From Nocardia abscessus NBRC 100374 (lineage in GTDB: Bacteria; Actinomycetota; Actinomycetes; Mycobacteriales; Mycobacteriaceae): a stretch of DNA of 64,000 bases. Positions within the stretch are counted from its first letter, which is position 1, and each line of letters opens with the position of its first letter. Both the position numbers and the translations under genes were made by a program. The notes under the pieces are model-generated. The model was not told where the DNA came from. It made no database searches and saw only the letters and a program-made list of their open reading frames with translations. The stretch spans positions 120,740 through 184,739 of the forward strand of contig NZ_BAFP01000039.1 of NCBI RefSeq assembly GCF_000308455.1, in the 5' to 3' direction. Of this stretch, positions 56,553 through 64,000 are shown piece after piece.

Positions 56553-58007
56553 ATGTCCAAGTTCATCGACCGTGTCGTACTGCATGTGCGTGCGGGTAAC
56601 GGCGGCCATGGCTGTGCCTCGGTGCACCGCGAGAAGTTCAAGCCGCTCGGCGGGCCGGACGGCGGCAACGGCGGCAACGGCGGAGACGTGATCCTCGAGG
56701 TCGACGCCAACGTGCACACCCTGCTGGACTTCCATTTCCACCCGCACGCGAAGGCGGGCAACGGCAAACCGGGTGAGGGCGGCAACCGCGACGGCAAGCA
56801 GGGCGGCGACCTGGTGCTGCAGGTGCCCAACGGCACCGTGGTGCTCGACGACGACGGCAAGGTGCTGGTCGACCTGGTAGGTGCGGGCAACCGGTTCATC
56901 GTCGCCCGCGGCGGCCGCGGCGGGCTCGGCAATGCGTCGCTGGCCTCGAAGGCCCGCAAGGCGCCGGGTTTCGCGCTGCTCGGCGAGGACGGCGAAGAGC
57001 TCGATCTGGTTCTGGAGCTGAAGTCGGTGGCCGATGTCGGGCTGGTCGGCTTTCCCTCCGCGGGCAAGTCCTCGCTGGTCTCGGTGCTGTCGGCGGCCAA
57101 GCCGAAGATCGCCGACTACCCGTTCACCACGCTGGTTCCCAATCTCGGCGTCGTCGCCAGCGGCGACACCACCTTCACCGTCGCCGATGTACCCGGCTTG
57201 ATCCCGGGGGCCAGCGAGGGCCGCGGCCTGGGGCTGGACTTCCTGCGGCACCTCGAGCGCTGCGCGGTGCTCGCCCATGTGGTGGACTGCGCGACGCTGG
57301 AGCCGGGGCGCGACCCGGTGTCCGACGTCGAAGCACTCGAGGCCGAACTCGCCGCCTACAAGCCCGCGCTGAGCGCGGACGCCGTACTCGGCGACCTGGC
57401 CGACCGGCCGCGCGTGGTGATCTTGAACAAGATCGACGTGCCCGACGCTGCCGAACTGGCCGAAATGGTGACTCCGGAGTTCACCGAGCGGGGCTGGCCG
57501 GTGTTCGAGATCTCCGCGGTGAGCCGGGCGGGCCTGCGCCCCTTGACTTTCGCCCTCGCCGAGCTGGTGCGCAGGTACCGCGAGGAGCATCCGCAGGCGG
57601 CGCCCAAGCGTCCGGTCATCCGTCCGATCGCGGTGGACCAGGCAGGCTTCAGCGTGATCGCCGACCCGGAGGAGCCGGGCGGTTTCATCGTGCGCGGCAC
57701 CCGGCCCGAGCGCTGGGTGCGACAGACCCAATTCGACAACGACGAGGCCGTCGGTTATCTGGCCGACCGTCTGGCCCGCTTGGGCGTGGAGGACGAGCTG
57801 GTGAAGCTGGGCGCCGAGCCGGGAGCACCGGTGACCATCGGCGCCGTGACGTTCGAGTGGGAGCCGCAGATCTCGGCGGGCATCGACATGGTGCCCACCG
57901 GGCGCGGCACCGACATCCGGCTGGAGCAGTCCGACCGGGTGAGCGCGGCCGAGCGCAAGCACGCGTCGCGGGTGCGCCGCGGGCTGGTCCAGGACGACGA
58001 GGAGTAG
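56553..58007 (+). CDS. obg: GTPase Obg/CgtA
   Basis: The 484-residue GTPase has the Gly-rich Obg domain ([15 protein letters not shown]), the G1 motif GFPSAGKSS, the G3 region [18 protein letters not shown] (G4) and the C-terminal OCT domain seen in actinobacterial Obg. It binds the large ribosomal subunit and is linked to stress signalling. ATG 56553 gives the canonical [15 protein letters not shown] 56541 directly abuts AAGGAGG and is rejected. The conserved order is rplU-rpmA-obg-proB. Confidence 0.97.
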   Translation: MSKFIDRVVLHVRAGNGGHGCASVHREKFKPLGGPDGGNGGNGGDVILEVDANVHTLLDFHFHPHAKAGNGKPGEGGNRDGKQGGDLVLQVPNGTVVLDDDGKVLVDLVGAGNRFIVARGGRGGLGNASLASKARKAPGFALLGEDGEELDLVLELKSVADVGLVGFPSAGKSSLVSVLSAAKPKIADYPFTTLVPNLGVVASGDTTFTVADVPGLIPGASEGRGLGLDFLRHLERCAVLAHVVDCATLEPGRDPVSDVEALEAELAAYKPALSADAVLGDLADRPRVVILNKIDVPDAAELAEMVTPEFTERGWPVFEISAVSRAGLRPLTFALAELVRRYREEHPQAAPKRPVIRPIAVDQAGFSVIADPEEPGGFIVRGTRPERWVRQTQFDNDEAVGYLADRLARLGVEDELVKLGAEPGAPVTIGAVTFEWEPQISAGIDMVPTGRGTDIRLEQSDRVSAAERKHASRVRRGLVQDDEE

Positions 58008-58055
58008 GGCAACCGCCCTGACTACCGTGGATTCGATTGTGGTGCAGGGAGTTCG

Positions 58056-59204
58056 GTGGCGATGCAGGTAAGGTCTATGTCCGCCGAGGCGGATTCGCCG
58101 GGCCTGAGCGACGCCCGGCTGGCGATCGCGGCGGCGCGCCGGGTCGTGGTGAAGATCGGTTCGTCGGCGCTGACCAGTCTGAAGGGCGGCCTGGACACCG
58201 CGCGGCTGGATCGGCTCGCCGACGCGGTGGAGGCGCGGATGCGTGCCGGATCAGATGTGGTCGTGGTGTCCTCCGGCGCGATCGGCGCGGGTATCGCCCC
58301 GCTCGGCCTGTCCAGCCGTCCGCGTGATCTGGCGACCAAACAGGCCGCCGCGAGCGTCGGGCAGCTGGCGCTCGCGCACGCCTGGGGCACCTCGTTCGCC
58401 CGCTACGGCCGCACGGTCGGCCAGGTGCTCTTGAGCGCCGACGACTTCGCGCGCCGCGAGCACCACCGCAACGCGCAGCGCACCCTCGATCGCCTGCGCT
58501 CGCTCGGCGCGGTGGCCGTGGTGAACGAGAACGACACCGTCGCGACGGAAGAGATCCGCTTCGGCGACAACGACCGGCTCGCCGCGCTGGTCGCCCACCT
58601 GGTGGGCGCCGACGCGCTCGTGCTGCTGTCGGATGTGGAAGGGCTGTACGACGGCGACCCTCGCAAGGGCGCGGCCACGCTGATTCCCGAGGTGCGCAGC
58701 AGCGCCGACCTGGACGGCGTCATCGCGGGCAGCGGGGGCGCGCTCGGCACCGGTGGCATGGCGTCCAAGTTGTCGGCGGCGCGCTTGGCCGCGGACGCGG
58801 GCGTGCCGGTGCTGCTGGCCGCCGCCGCCTCGGCCGCCGACGCTCTGACCACCGGCACCGTCGGCACCGCGTTCGCCGCACGCCCGGTACGGTTGTCCGC
58901 CCGGAAGTTCTGGGTCCGGCACGCCGCGGACAGCCGCGGCGCGCTGCTCATCGACGACGGCGCCGTCCAAGCGGTGGCGCACCGGCGCCGGTCGCTGCTC
59001 GCGGCCGGGATTGTGGGCGTCCGGGGCCGCTTCTACGGCGGCGACGTGGTGGATCTGGTGGCCCCCGACAACCGGATCGTCGCCCGGGGCGTGGTCGAAT
59101 ACGACAGCACCGAACTGGCAGGCATGCTCGGCCGCTCCACCGCCGAACTCCCCGACACGATGCAGCGTCCCGTCATCCACGCCGACGACCTGGTCAAGGT
59201 CTGA
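58056..59204 (+). CDS. proB: Glutamate 5-kinase
   Basis: The 382-residue enzyme has the kinase motif [14 protein letters not shown] at about residues 28-41, [32 protein letters not shown] and a C-terminal PUA domain ([20 protein letters not shown] onward). It phosphorylates glutamate in the first step of proline synthesis and is normally inhibited by proline. Starts GTG 58056, ATG 58062 and ATG 58077 are all possible; GTG has GGGAG five bases before it. proA is not adjacent. Confidence 0.95.
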   Translation: MAMQVRSMSAEADSPGLSDARLAIAAARRVVVKIGSSALTSLKGGLDTARLDRLADAVEARMRAGSDVVVVSSGAIGAGIAPLGLSSRPRDLATKQAAASVGQLALAHAWGTSFARYGRTVGQVLLSADDFARREHHRNAQRTLDRLRSLGAVAVVNENDTVATEEIRFGDNDRLAALVAHLVGADALVLLSDVEGLYDGDPRKGAATLIPEVRSSADLDGVIAGSGGALGTGGMASKLSAARLAADAGVPVLLAAAASAADALTTGTVGTAFAARPVRLSARKFWVRHAADSRGALLIDDGAVQAVAHRRRSLLAAGIVGVRGRFYGGDVVDLVAPDNRIVARGVVEYDSTELAGMLGRSTAELPDTMQRPVIHADDLVKV

Positions 59205-60075
59205 TCGCACAGCGAATGCCAGGCCGAGTGGGCCACGCGGATCCCCGCGTTCGCTCGGTCGCGGCACGACCCATGACCGAGAATCCATTCGGTCGTGCAC
59301 CCGCAAGCATGATTCGCGAGCGGTGGACCTCCGGCGAGCGCTGGTCGCTGGCGGACTGTCGTGGCGCGGCGAGCAGGACCAGGTCTGGCAGTTCGCGAAC
59401 CGGCTGACACCACGGTGTGCTGTGGTGGCCGAGGCCGTCGAGAAGGCGTGGCGGCGGCATCCGTATGCGGGTGCGCTGCGGCCGAATGTCTGCGGCTGTA
59501 CGTGAGTGTGGCGTGATCGTGCGGTACGGGTCGCGGACCGGTATGGGGTTTGTCTCTGTCGGTTCCTGACGAGGGCCTGCGGTGGTGCGGGAGGGGTCGT
59601 GGCAGGTCGATCCCGGCTTCGCTCGATCTTCGATGCCGTACGACTTCTGTGATGGGTGGGTCTCGGTTGTAGCAGGACACGGCCATGCACGGGATCGACC
59701 CGTCGGCCATCGAATGGGTGCGGTGCTCCGTGGCGGACGCGGCCCGGCGATGGACACCACTCGCCTGGCCTCGCTCGGCTACGACTTGGTGCTGGTCGCC
59801 CGCGACGAGCAGCGTCTCGCCGCCCACGGTCCGCCGGGCGCGTCGCGCATTGTGCCTGTCGCTACCGAATGCGCTGGGGTCGAGCGTTTTCGGCGCATAT
59901 CAGGGATCGCGGTGATCGCGCGATGGGTCGGCCGCGTTGCCGGTGGAGCGCCGTGGTTGTCAGCCGGAGCGGGACGCGACAGTTCGCGGCGGCCGTCGGC
60001 CAGAACTGTGCCGCCGTCCTGGCCGAGAACTGCCGACCGCCACCGCCGTGGTGACGGTGGTTCGAGGATCGGCCG
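59205..60075. pseudogene. Apparently decayed coding DNA, including a short-chain-dehydrogenase remnant
   Basis: No intact gene is supported over 871 bp. In one forward frame near 59752-59860 the stretch MDTTRLASLGYDLVLVARDE followed by QRLAAHG resembles the N-terminal Rossmann region of SDR enzymes (RLAxxGYDLVLVARD), but the glycine motif before it is missing and the frame degenerates afterwards. A second stretch near 59370-59505 (VWQFANRLTPRCAVVAEAVE) looks coding-like but has no start. It could be remains of one or two lost genes. Confidence 0.4.
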
Positions 60076-61296
60076 TCAGGACGGGACGACGCCGGGTTGG
60101 TTGGTCGTGGGTATCTGCTGTTGGTTGCCTTCCACCGGGCCGGTGACGCCGGGTTGGCCACCGGGGTCGGGCAGCGGGACCTCGGGTCTGGCTGGGCCGG
60201 GAACCGGGGGCTGCGCGGGTGGGGCGGGGGGCGGGCTCGGTGGCTGGGTCTGGGGCGGGCTCGGCGGTTCCGGGCTCGGCGGTGCAGGTGGAGGAGGCGG
60301 TGCCGATGAACTCGGTGGTGGGGCTGGTTCGGGGCTCGGCGGTGCAGGTGGAGGAGGCGGTGCCGATGAGCTCGGCGGCTGCACGGGCTCCGGGATATTC
60401 GGTGTGGGAGAAGGACTCGGTGGCGTCGGTGTGGCGGGCGGCGTCTGCTGCGTCGGCGGAGCCGGCTGGGGGGACGGTGTCGGCTCCTGGGACGGTGTGG
60501 GCTGCGGCGTCGGTGTCTGGGTGGACGGCGCCTGCTGCGGCGGGGGAGCCTGCTGTGTGGGTGGCGCCGAAGGGGGCTGCTGAGTCTCCGGCTTCGCCTG
60601 GGCGGGCGGTGCCGGATTGTGCGACGGCTCGGACGATTCCGGCGCGGCAGGTGCCGGTCGCGGTGTCTCCGGCGACCATTGGCCGTTCGGCGACGTTTGC
60701 TCGGGCGTGGCGTACCCAGGCGCGCCAGGGGACACCGACCGCGGCGCGGACGGCGCCGTTATCGCGGGGGGCGGGGGCAGCGCGGGCACGGCTGTTCCCG
60801 CCGCGGAATAGGCGGGTTTGTAGACCATGTTCATCGCGAGCACGGCCTCCTGGCGCATCGCCTCCTGCGCCATCTGCGCGTTGATGACGTGCGCTGCTTC
60901 CAGCAGTTGCGCGATCGCGCCGACGGGTCCGGAAGCGCCGGGCGGCACCACCGCCAGTTTCACCGCCTCGGCGGCCGCGGCCACCCCGCCGAGCCGGGCG
61001 CCCACCTGGCCGAGCACGGCGGCCAGCTCGTCGGCCGACGCGGCGAAACTGCGGGCGGATGCCTGGGCGGCGTCGGCCGCGGCGCCTTGCCATTCGGCCG
61101 AGCCCATCACGCGGTCCACACCGCCGCGGGTGAGCGGGAACGAGGTGGTGAGCGCCCCGGCCACCTCGAGCCAGGTCGTCGAGGCGCGTAGCACCTGCGC
61201 CGCGTCGATCTGCTGTGCCTTCGCGTAGATCTCCTCGTGCCGCAGCGACTCGAAGTGCTCCATCGAGCTGATGTAGGTGGGATCGGAGCCGGTCAT
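60076..61296 (-). CDS. PPE-like/WXG-type protein with proline-rich tail (ESX substrate-like)
   Basis: The 406-residue protein has an N-terminal helical domain (about residues 10-170) with a W-x-G turn (SAEWQGAAADAAQASARSF) typical of WXG100/PPE proteins. A long disordered Pro/Ser/Gln tail follows (about residues 180-406), containing a 20-residue repeat (SSSAPPPPPAPPSPEP). It is probably a type VII secretion substrate or partner that pairs with the neighbouring small helical protein. The start MTGSDPTYISSMEHFESLRH overlaps the preceding stop (ATGA). A true PPE motif at the N-terminus is absent. Confidence 0.75.
   Translation of the reverse strand: MTGSDPTYISSMEHFESLRHEEIYAKAQQIDAAQVLRASTTWLEVAGALTTSFPLTRGGVDRVMGSAEWQGAAADAAQASARSFAASADELAAVLGQVGARLGGVAAAAEAVKLAVVPPGASGPVGAIAQLLEAAHVINAQMAQEAMRQEAVLAMNMVYKPAYSAAGTAVPALPPPPAITAPSAPRSVSPGAPGYATPEQTSPNGQWSPETPRPAPAAPESSEPSHNPAPPAQAKPETQQPPSAPPTQQAPPPQQAPSTQTPTPQPTPSQEPTPSPQPAPPTQQTPPATPTPPSPSPTPNIPEPVQPPSSSAPPPPPAPPSPEPAPPPSSSAPPPPPAPPSPEPPSPPQTQPPSPPPAPPAQPPVPGPARPEVPLPDPGGQPGVTGPVEGNQQQIPTTNQPGVVPS
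60272..60378 (-). repeat. 60-bp-period direct repeat in the proline-rich tail
   Basis: A 47-bp block (60272-60318) recurs at 60332-60378 with only two or three differences, encoding SSSAPPPPPAPPSPEP twice. It is inside the PPE-like gene and likely arose by slippage. Confidence 0.8.
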
Positions 61297-61667
61297 CGGG
61301 GCAACCTCGTCCCGACCGCGCGCAGGGCGGCGGCGCCGGCGGCGTCGGCCTCTTCGAACAGTCCTCCGCTGATCAAGAACGCTTCCTTCATGCGGTAGGC
61401 CGCCTCGATGTAGTGGTCGAGCAGCGCTGCCGCGTCGCGCGCCTTGTGACTGAAGCCCGCCTGCAACTGCTGGGCGGAGACGAAACCACCGAAACCTCCT
61501 AGGTCCGCGGCGGATTCGAGGCGTTGCTGTAGGTGGATCAGCCGATCGGCCTGCCGTTCGTACATGTCGGCGCATTGCCGAGCCGCCGCCGGATCGAACT
61601 GGACGGTCCCGGCCTGCGCGGCCTCCTTGAATCGCGCGATATCAGCTCGGCTGGTCTCGATCGTCAT
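61293..61667 (-). CDS. Small helical protein, EspC/WXG-like (ESX-associated)
   Basis: The 124-residue protein is mostly helical, with FDPAAARQCADMYERQADRL, a GG turn (LGGFGGF) and a second helix ending in the type VII signal-like motif Y91-R-M-K-E95 (YxxxD/E). The ATGA overlap with the following gene indicates coupled translation. It probably forms a helical-hairpin partner for the PPE-like protein and is exported with it. It is longer than typical EsxA/EsxB and more like EspC. Confidence 0.7.
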   Translation of the reverse strand: MTIETSRADIARFKEAAQAGTVQFDPAAARQCADMYERQADRLIHLQQRLESAADLGGFGGFVSAQQLQAGFSHKARDAAALLDHYIEAAYRMKEAFLISGGLFEEADAAGAAALRAVGTRLPR

Positions 61668-61760
61668 CGCTCACCCCTGAGATCGGTCGGTCCGCCCAAG
61701 ACTAACCGGAAGCCGAGTGCCGGGTCAGCAATAGTCGGCGCCCACGGCCGCGAAAACAAG

Positions 61761-62465
61761 TTATACCGGGATGCGCTTTTGCAATTGGATGGCGATCTGC
61801 TCGGCGGAGGCGGGGGCGATGCGCACTTCGTCGCCCGCTTTGATCAGGTATCTTCCGTCGTTCCGCACGTCGACCCAGGTGTAGTGGATCGGCGGTGGCG
61901 GCGTCGGACGATCGAGCCGCGGTTCGATTCTGATATGACCTTCGGCGGTGTGCGGCTCGAGCAGCAGCTTGCGAATACGCGGCGCGGCCTGCTGGTGCGC
62001 GCGCACCGTCTCCTGGTCGCGCACCGCGTCGCCGGACGCGGCCCGGGCGGGTTCGCGTCCCGCGGGGGTCTTCGGCAGCAGCGCCGCGATCCGGCGGCCG
62101 AGTTTCGCGCTGTGCCCGATCGAAATACGCACGTGCCCACCGAAATCCGGGCTCGCGCCGGGTTCCTGCACCGCGAGCACGGCGCGGTCGTAGATGGCGG
62201 CGGCCAGCAGCCGCAGTTCGCTGCCCGGCTGGTGCGCGCCGCCGATCGCCACGATCCTGGTGTGCGGCTTGGCCAGAATGCGCAGGCAAGCCGAGAGGTC
62301 GGGGTCGGAGCCGACCGGCAGCCGCTCGGCGAGGATGATGCGCAACTTCTCCGCCTCGTCCTCGGTGCGGGGCGTCTCCAGGATGCGCAGCGGGTACGGG
62401 TGTCGATCCAGGTCGGTCTCGCGCCAGATATGGGCGAACTCGTCCGGAGTGAAGGTCCATTCCAC
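61761..62465 (-). CDS. ESX secretion-associated protein EspG
   Basis: The 234-residue protein begins MEWTFTPDEFAHIWRETDLD. It has the EspG features of an N-terminal strand-rich sheet (RIVAIGGAHQPGSELRLLAA) and a C-terminal YTWVDVRNDGRYLIKAGDEV followed by IQLQKRI. EspG is a cytoplasmic chaperone that holds PE-PPE pairs for ESX secretion. Its own substrate is probably the adjacent pair. No EccA-E or MycP gene is in the window, so the trio depends on an ESX system elsewhere. Confidence 0.88.
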   Translation of the reverse strand: MEWTFTPDEFAHIWRETDLDRHPYPLRILETPRTEDEAEKLRIILAERLPVGSDPDLSACLRILAKPHTRIVAIGGAHQPGSELRLLAAAIYDRAVLAVQEPGASPDFGGHVRISIGHSAKLGRRIAALLPKTPAGREPARAASGDAVRDQETVRAHQQAAPRIRKLLLEPHTAEGHIRIEPRLDRPTPPPPIHYTWVDVRNDGRYLIKAGDEVRIAPASAEQIAIQLQKRIPV

Positions 62466-62736
62466 GGCCGCATCACATCCTCACGAACCCGCCGATGCTG
62501 CTCGTAGCCTAGCGGTTCCGACGCCGGGACCGCAGATCTCTCACGCGGGCACGCTACGGCCCCGGCGGATGTGACCGGTATCCAGCCTGAAAAACCGTGG
62601 TTTCGTGACGGTGTCGCGCTCGACCGCGCCCTCCGATTCTGCTGGAATATTCCGAAAGGGTTCGGGGACGCACAGGGGGCGAAACCCCCGCACGGCAACA
62701 ACCGGGTACGGCCGAGATCTGCCGAGGAGGATTGCG

Positions 62737-63090
62737 GTGCACACCATGATGCGGCGCGTGGGCGCGGGAACAGGTCTGCTGTTTTTGGTCGGCGGTGTCG
62801 TGTTGGCCGGAGCCGGGCCCGCCGCCGCCGAGCCGACCGGCTGCTACGTCGACCGTGGCGTCACCGACGCGGCCGCCCTGTGCCACAGCGGCGAGGGCGT
62901 GTCGGTGCTGGAGGCCGAGTGCTTCGGTCTTCTCCTGCCGTCGGTGCGGTCCGGGCCGGTGTTCGGCTACTACAGCGGCTTCGAGTCTCAGGAGACGCCG
63001 GTCGGCAAGCCGATGCGCGTCACCTGCATGGCCGACGGCGCCGTAGGGATCGCCACCCTGGCGTTCGTCGTCCCCGCCCCGGCGTTGTAG
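62737..63090 (+). CDS. Small exported protein of unknown function
   Basis: The 117-residue protein starts at GTG 62737, six bases after GAGGAGG. It has a signal peptide (VHTMMRRVGAGTGLLFLVGG then VVLAGAGPAAAEP, cleavage about residue 32). The mature part has four cysteines (GCYVDRG, LCHSGEG, ECFGLL, TCMADG), which may form two disulphides, and no transmembrane segment. No family is recognised. It resembles the exported proteins near 15 kb only in general type. Confidence 0.7.
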   Translation: MHTMMRRVGAGTGLLFLVGGVVLAGAGPAAAEPTGCYVDRGVTDAAALCHSGEGVSVLEAECFGLLLPSVRSGPVFGYYSGFESQETPVGKPMRVTCMADGAVGIATLAFVVPAPAL

Positions 63091-63133
63091 CGGGAAACTC
63101 GTTCGACCGGACCGGGTGTCGCCGTTCGAGCGG

Positions 63134-64000
63134 TCAACTCGGCCGGGCCTCCAGCACGTTGTCCGGAGAGGCTGTCGGCACGCACCGGATCAGCGTGAAG
63201 CCGTGCCGGGCCAGGAACTCCCGGTACTCGGCCTCGGTCCGTTCCCGGCCGCCCGCATTGACCAGCATCTCCAGGTCGATGAATTTGCTCGGGTGCGGTG
63301 CGGTGTGCTCGGGGACGACCAGTTCGACGATCAGCAACCGGGCGCCGGGAGCCATGGCCGCTCGCAGCGTGCGCAGAATTCGCGCCGCGTCCGGTTCGGC
63401 CCAGTCGTGCAGGATGTGCTTGAGGATGTAGGCGTCGCCGCCTTCGGGGACCCGGTCGAAGAACGATCCGCTCTCCACCGCGCAGCGTTCGGCGAGGCCG
63501 AGCTCGGCGAGCCGGGCGGGCGCCGAGGCGACCACCTCGGGCAGGTCGAAGAGGACGCCGCGCGATCGGGGCGCACGGCGCAGGATTTCGGTGATCAGCG
63601 TTCCTTCGCCGCCGCCGACGTCGACCAGGGTCTCGTAGCGGCCGAAATCGTAGGCGGCCAGCAGCGGTTCCATCGCCAGGGTGGCGATGCTGGTCATCGC
63701 TCGGTCGAACAGCTCGCCCAGTTCGCGGTCGTGCTGGACGTATTCGAAGAACGGCATCCCGTCCAGCTTCTCGCCGACCGGCTCGCCGGTGCGCACGGCC
63801 TCGACCAGGTGCGACCAGTGGTTGCGGTGACCGGGCGAACCGAAGAACAGCACCGCGTCGCGCAACGACACGTCCGCGTCGCGGCGCAGAGCCCGCGCCA
63901 TCGGCGTCAGCGCGTAGCGTCCGTCGCGCCGCTGAGTGAAGATGCCGTGACTGATCAGCAGCCGCAGCAACCGGCGCAACGCGTCCTCGTCGGCGCCGAC
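63134..64000 (-). CDS. SAM-dependent O-methyltransferase (COMT-like), 5' end outside the window
   Basis: The frame is open through base 64000, so the start lies beyond. The visible 288 residues include a winged-helix-like N-terminal part, the SAM-binding motif LVDVGGGEGTLI, the motif RGVLFDLPEVV, and the catalytic-region stretch LKHILHDWAEPDAARILRTL. These mark the plant-COMT/hydroxyneurosporene type of methyltransferase, which methylates hydroxyl groups on aromatic or polyketide products. The substrate is unknown. No other biosynthetic gene is visible. Confidence 0.88.
   Translation of the reverse strand, partial: VGADEDALRRLLRLLISHGIFTQRRDGRYALTPMARALRRDADVSLRDAVLFFGSPGHRNHWSHLVEAVRTGEPVGEKLDGMPFFEYVQHDRELGELFDRAMTSIATLAMEPLLAAYDFGRYETLVDVGGGEGTLITEILRRAPRSRGVLFDLPEVVASAPARLAELGLAERCAVESGSFFDRVPEGGDAYILKHILHDWAEPDAARILRTLRAAMAPGARLLIVELVVPEHTAPHPSKFIDLEMLVNAGGRERTEAEYREFLARHGFTLIRCVPTASPDNVLEARPS

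Noticed and set aside
59582..60583. 333-codon plus-strand Gly-rich ORF
   Set aside because: Most of it is the antisense of the proline-rich tail of the PPE-like gene. Only the short SDR-like stretch near its start is of interest.

Overview
This window is chromosomal DNA from a high-GC mycolic-acid actinomycete, most likely a Nocardia. The evidence is gene content and order. Single-copy core genes follow the mycobacterial/nocardial arrangement: tig-clpP1-clpP2-clpX, valS-folC-DUF4233-ndk-rne-rplU-rpmA-obg-proB, and a glpD/TetR/flavoprotein/lipid-kinase cluster like Rv2249c-Rv2252 of M. tuberculosis. Orphan ESX (type VII) genes and a mycobacterial-type IHF are also present. Rhodococcus or a close relative cannot be excluded without a search. 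I saw no tRNA, rRNA, insertion sequence, CRISPR array or phage.

Region 1 (1-7.4 kb) concerns nitrogen and 2-oxoglutarate metabolism. It holds the 3' end of the large NAD-glutamate dehydrogenase gene, an SPFH/zinc-ribbon gene divergent from an AnsP-type permease, and the kinase gene pknG. Region 2 (7.4-18.4 kb) is accessory: a MerR regulator, a RibD-C reductase, two tandem giant STAND-LuxR regulators, several small exported proteins of unknown function, and a histidine-rich membrane protein under a TetR regulator. A 20-bp dyad occurs five times between 2.7 and 16.0 kb, each time placed where a promoter spacer would lie. It is the strongest unexplained signal in the window.

Region 3 (18.4-26.7 kb) carries phosphoketolase, an FKBP lipoprotein, trigger factor and the Clp protease genes. 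Region 4 (26.7-46.5 kb) is an accessory stretch between clpX and valS. It contains a STAS protein, an L7/L12-C-terminal-like protein, a ketosteroid isomerase with a KstR-type operator, an AraC regulator, an IHF paralogue, fdhD with a molybdopterin oxidoreductase, an FHA protein, the glpD/TetR/AGPS-like/lipid-kinase cluster, and an XRE-cupin regulator divergent from a thioredoxin-reductase-like enzyme.

Region 5 (46.5-59.2 kb) is a translation and housekeeping block: valS, folC, DUF4233, ndk, rne, L21, L27, obg, proB. Region 6 (59.2-64 kb) has about 0.9 kb of apparently decayed DNA, an orphan EspG/EspC-like/PPE-like trio, a small exported protein and a methyltransferase cut by the window edge.

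Many antisense ORFs of hundreds of codons are by-products of high GC and were left out. Starts were chosen from ribosome-binding sites, family N-termini and overlaps. Several genes have a -10-like hexamer 6-7 nt before the start codon, suggesting leaderless mRNAs.
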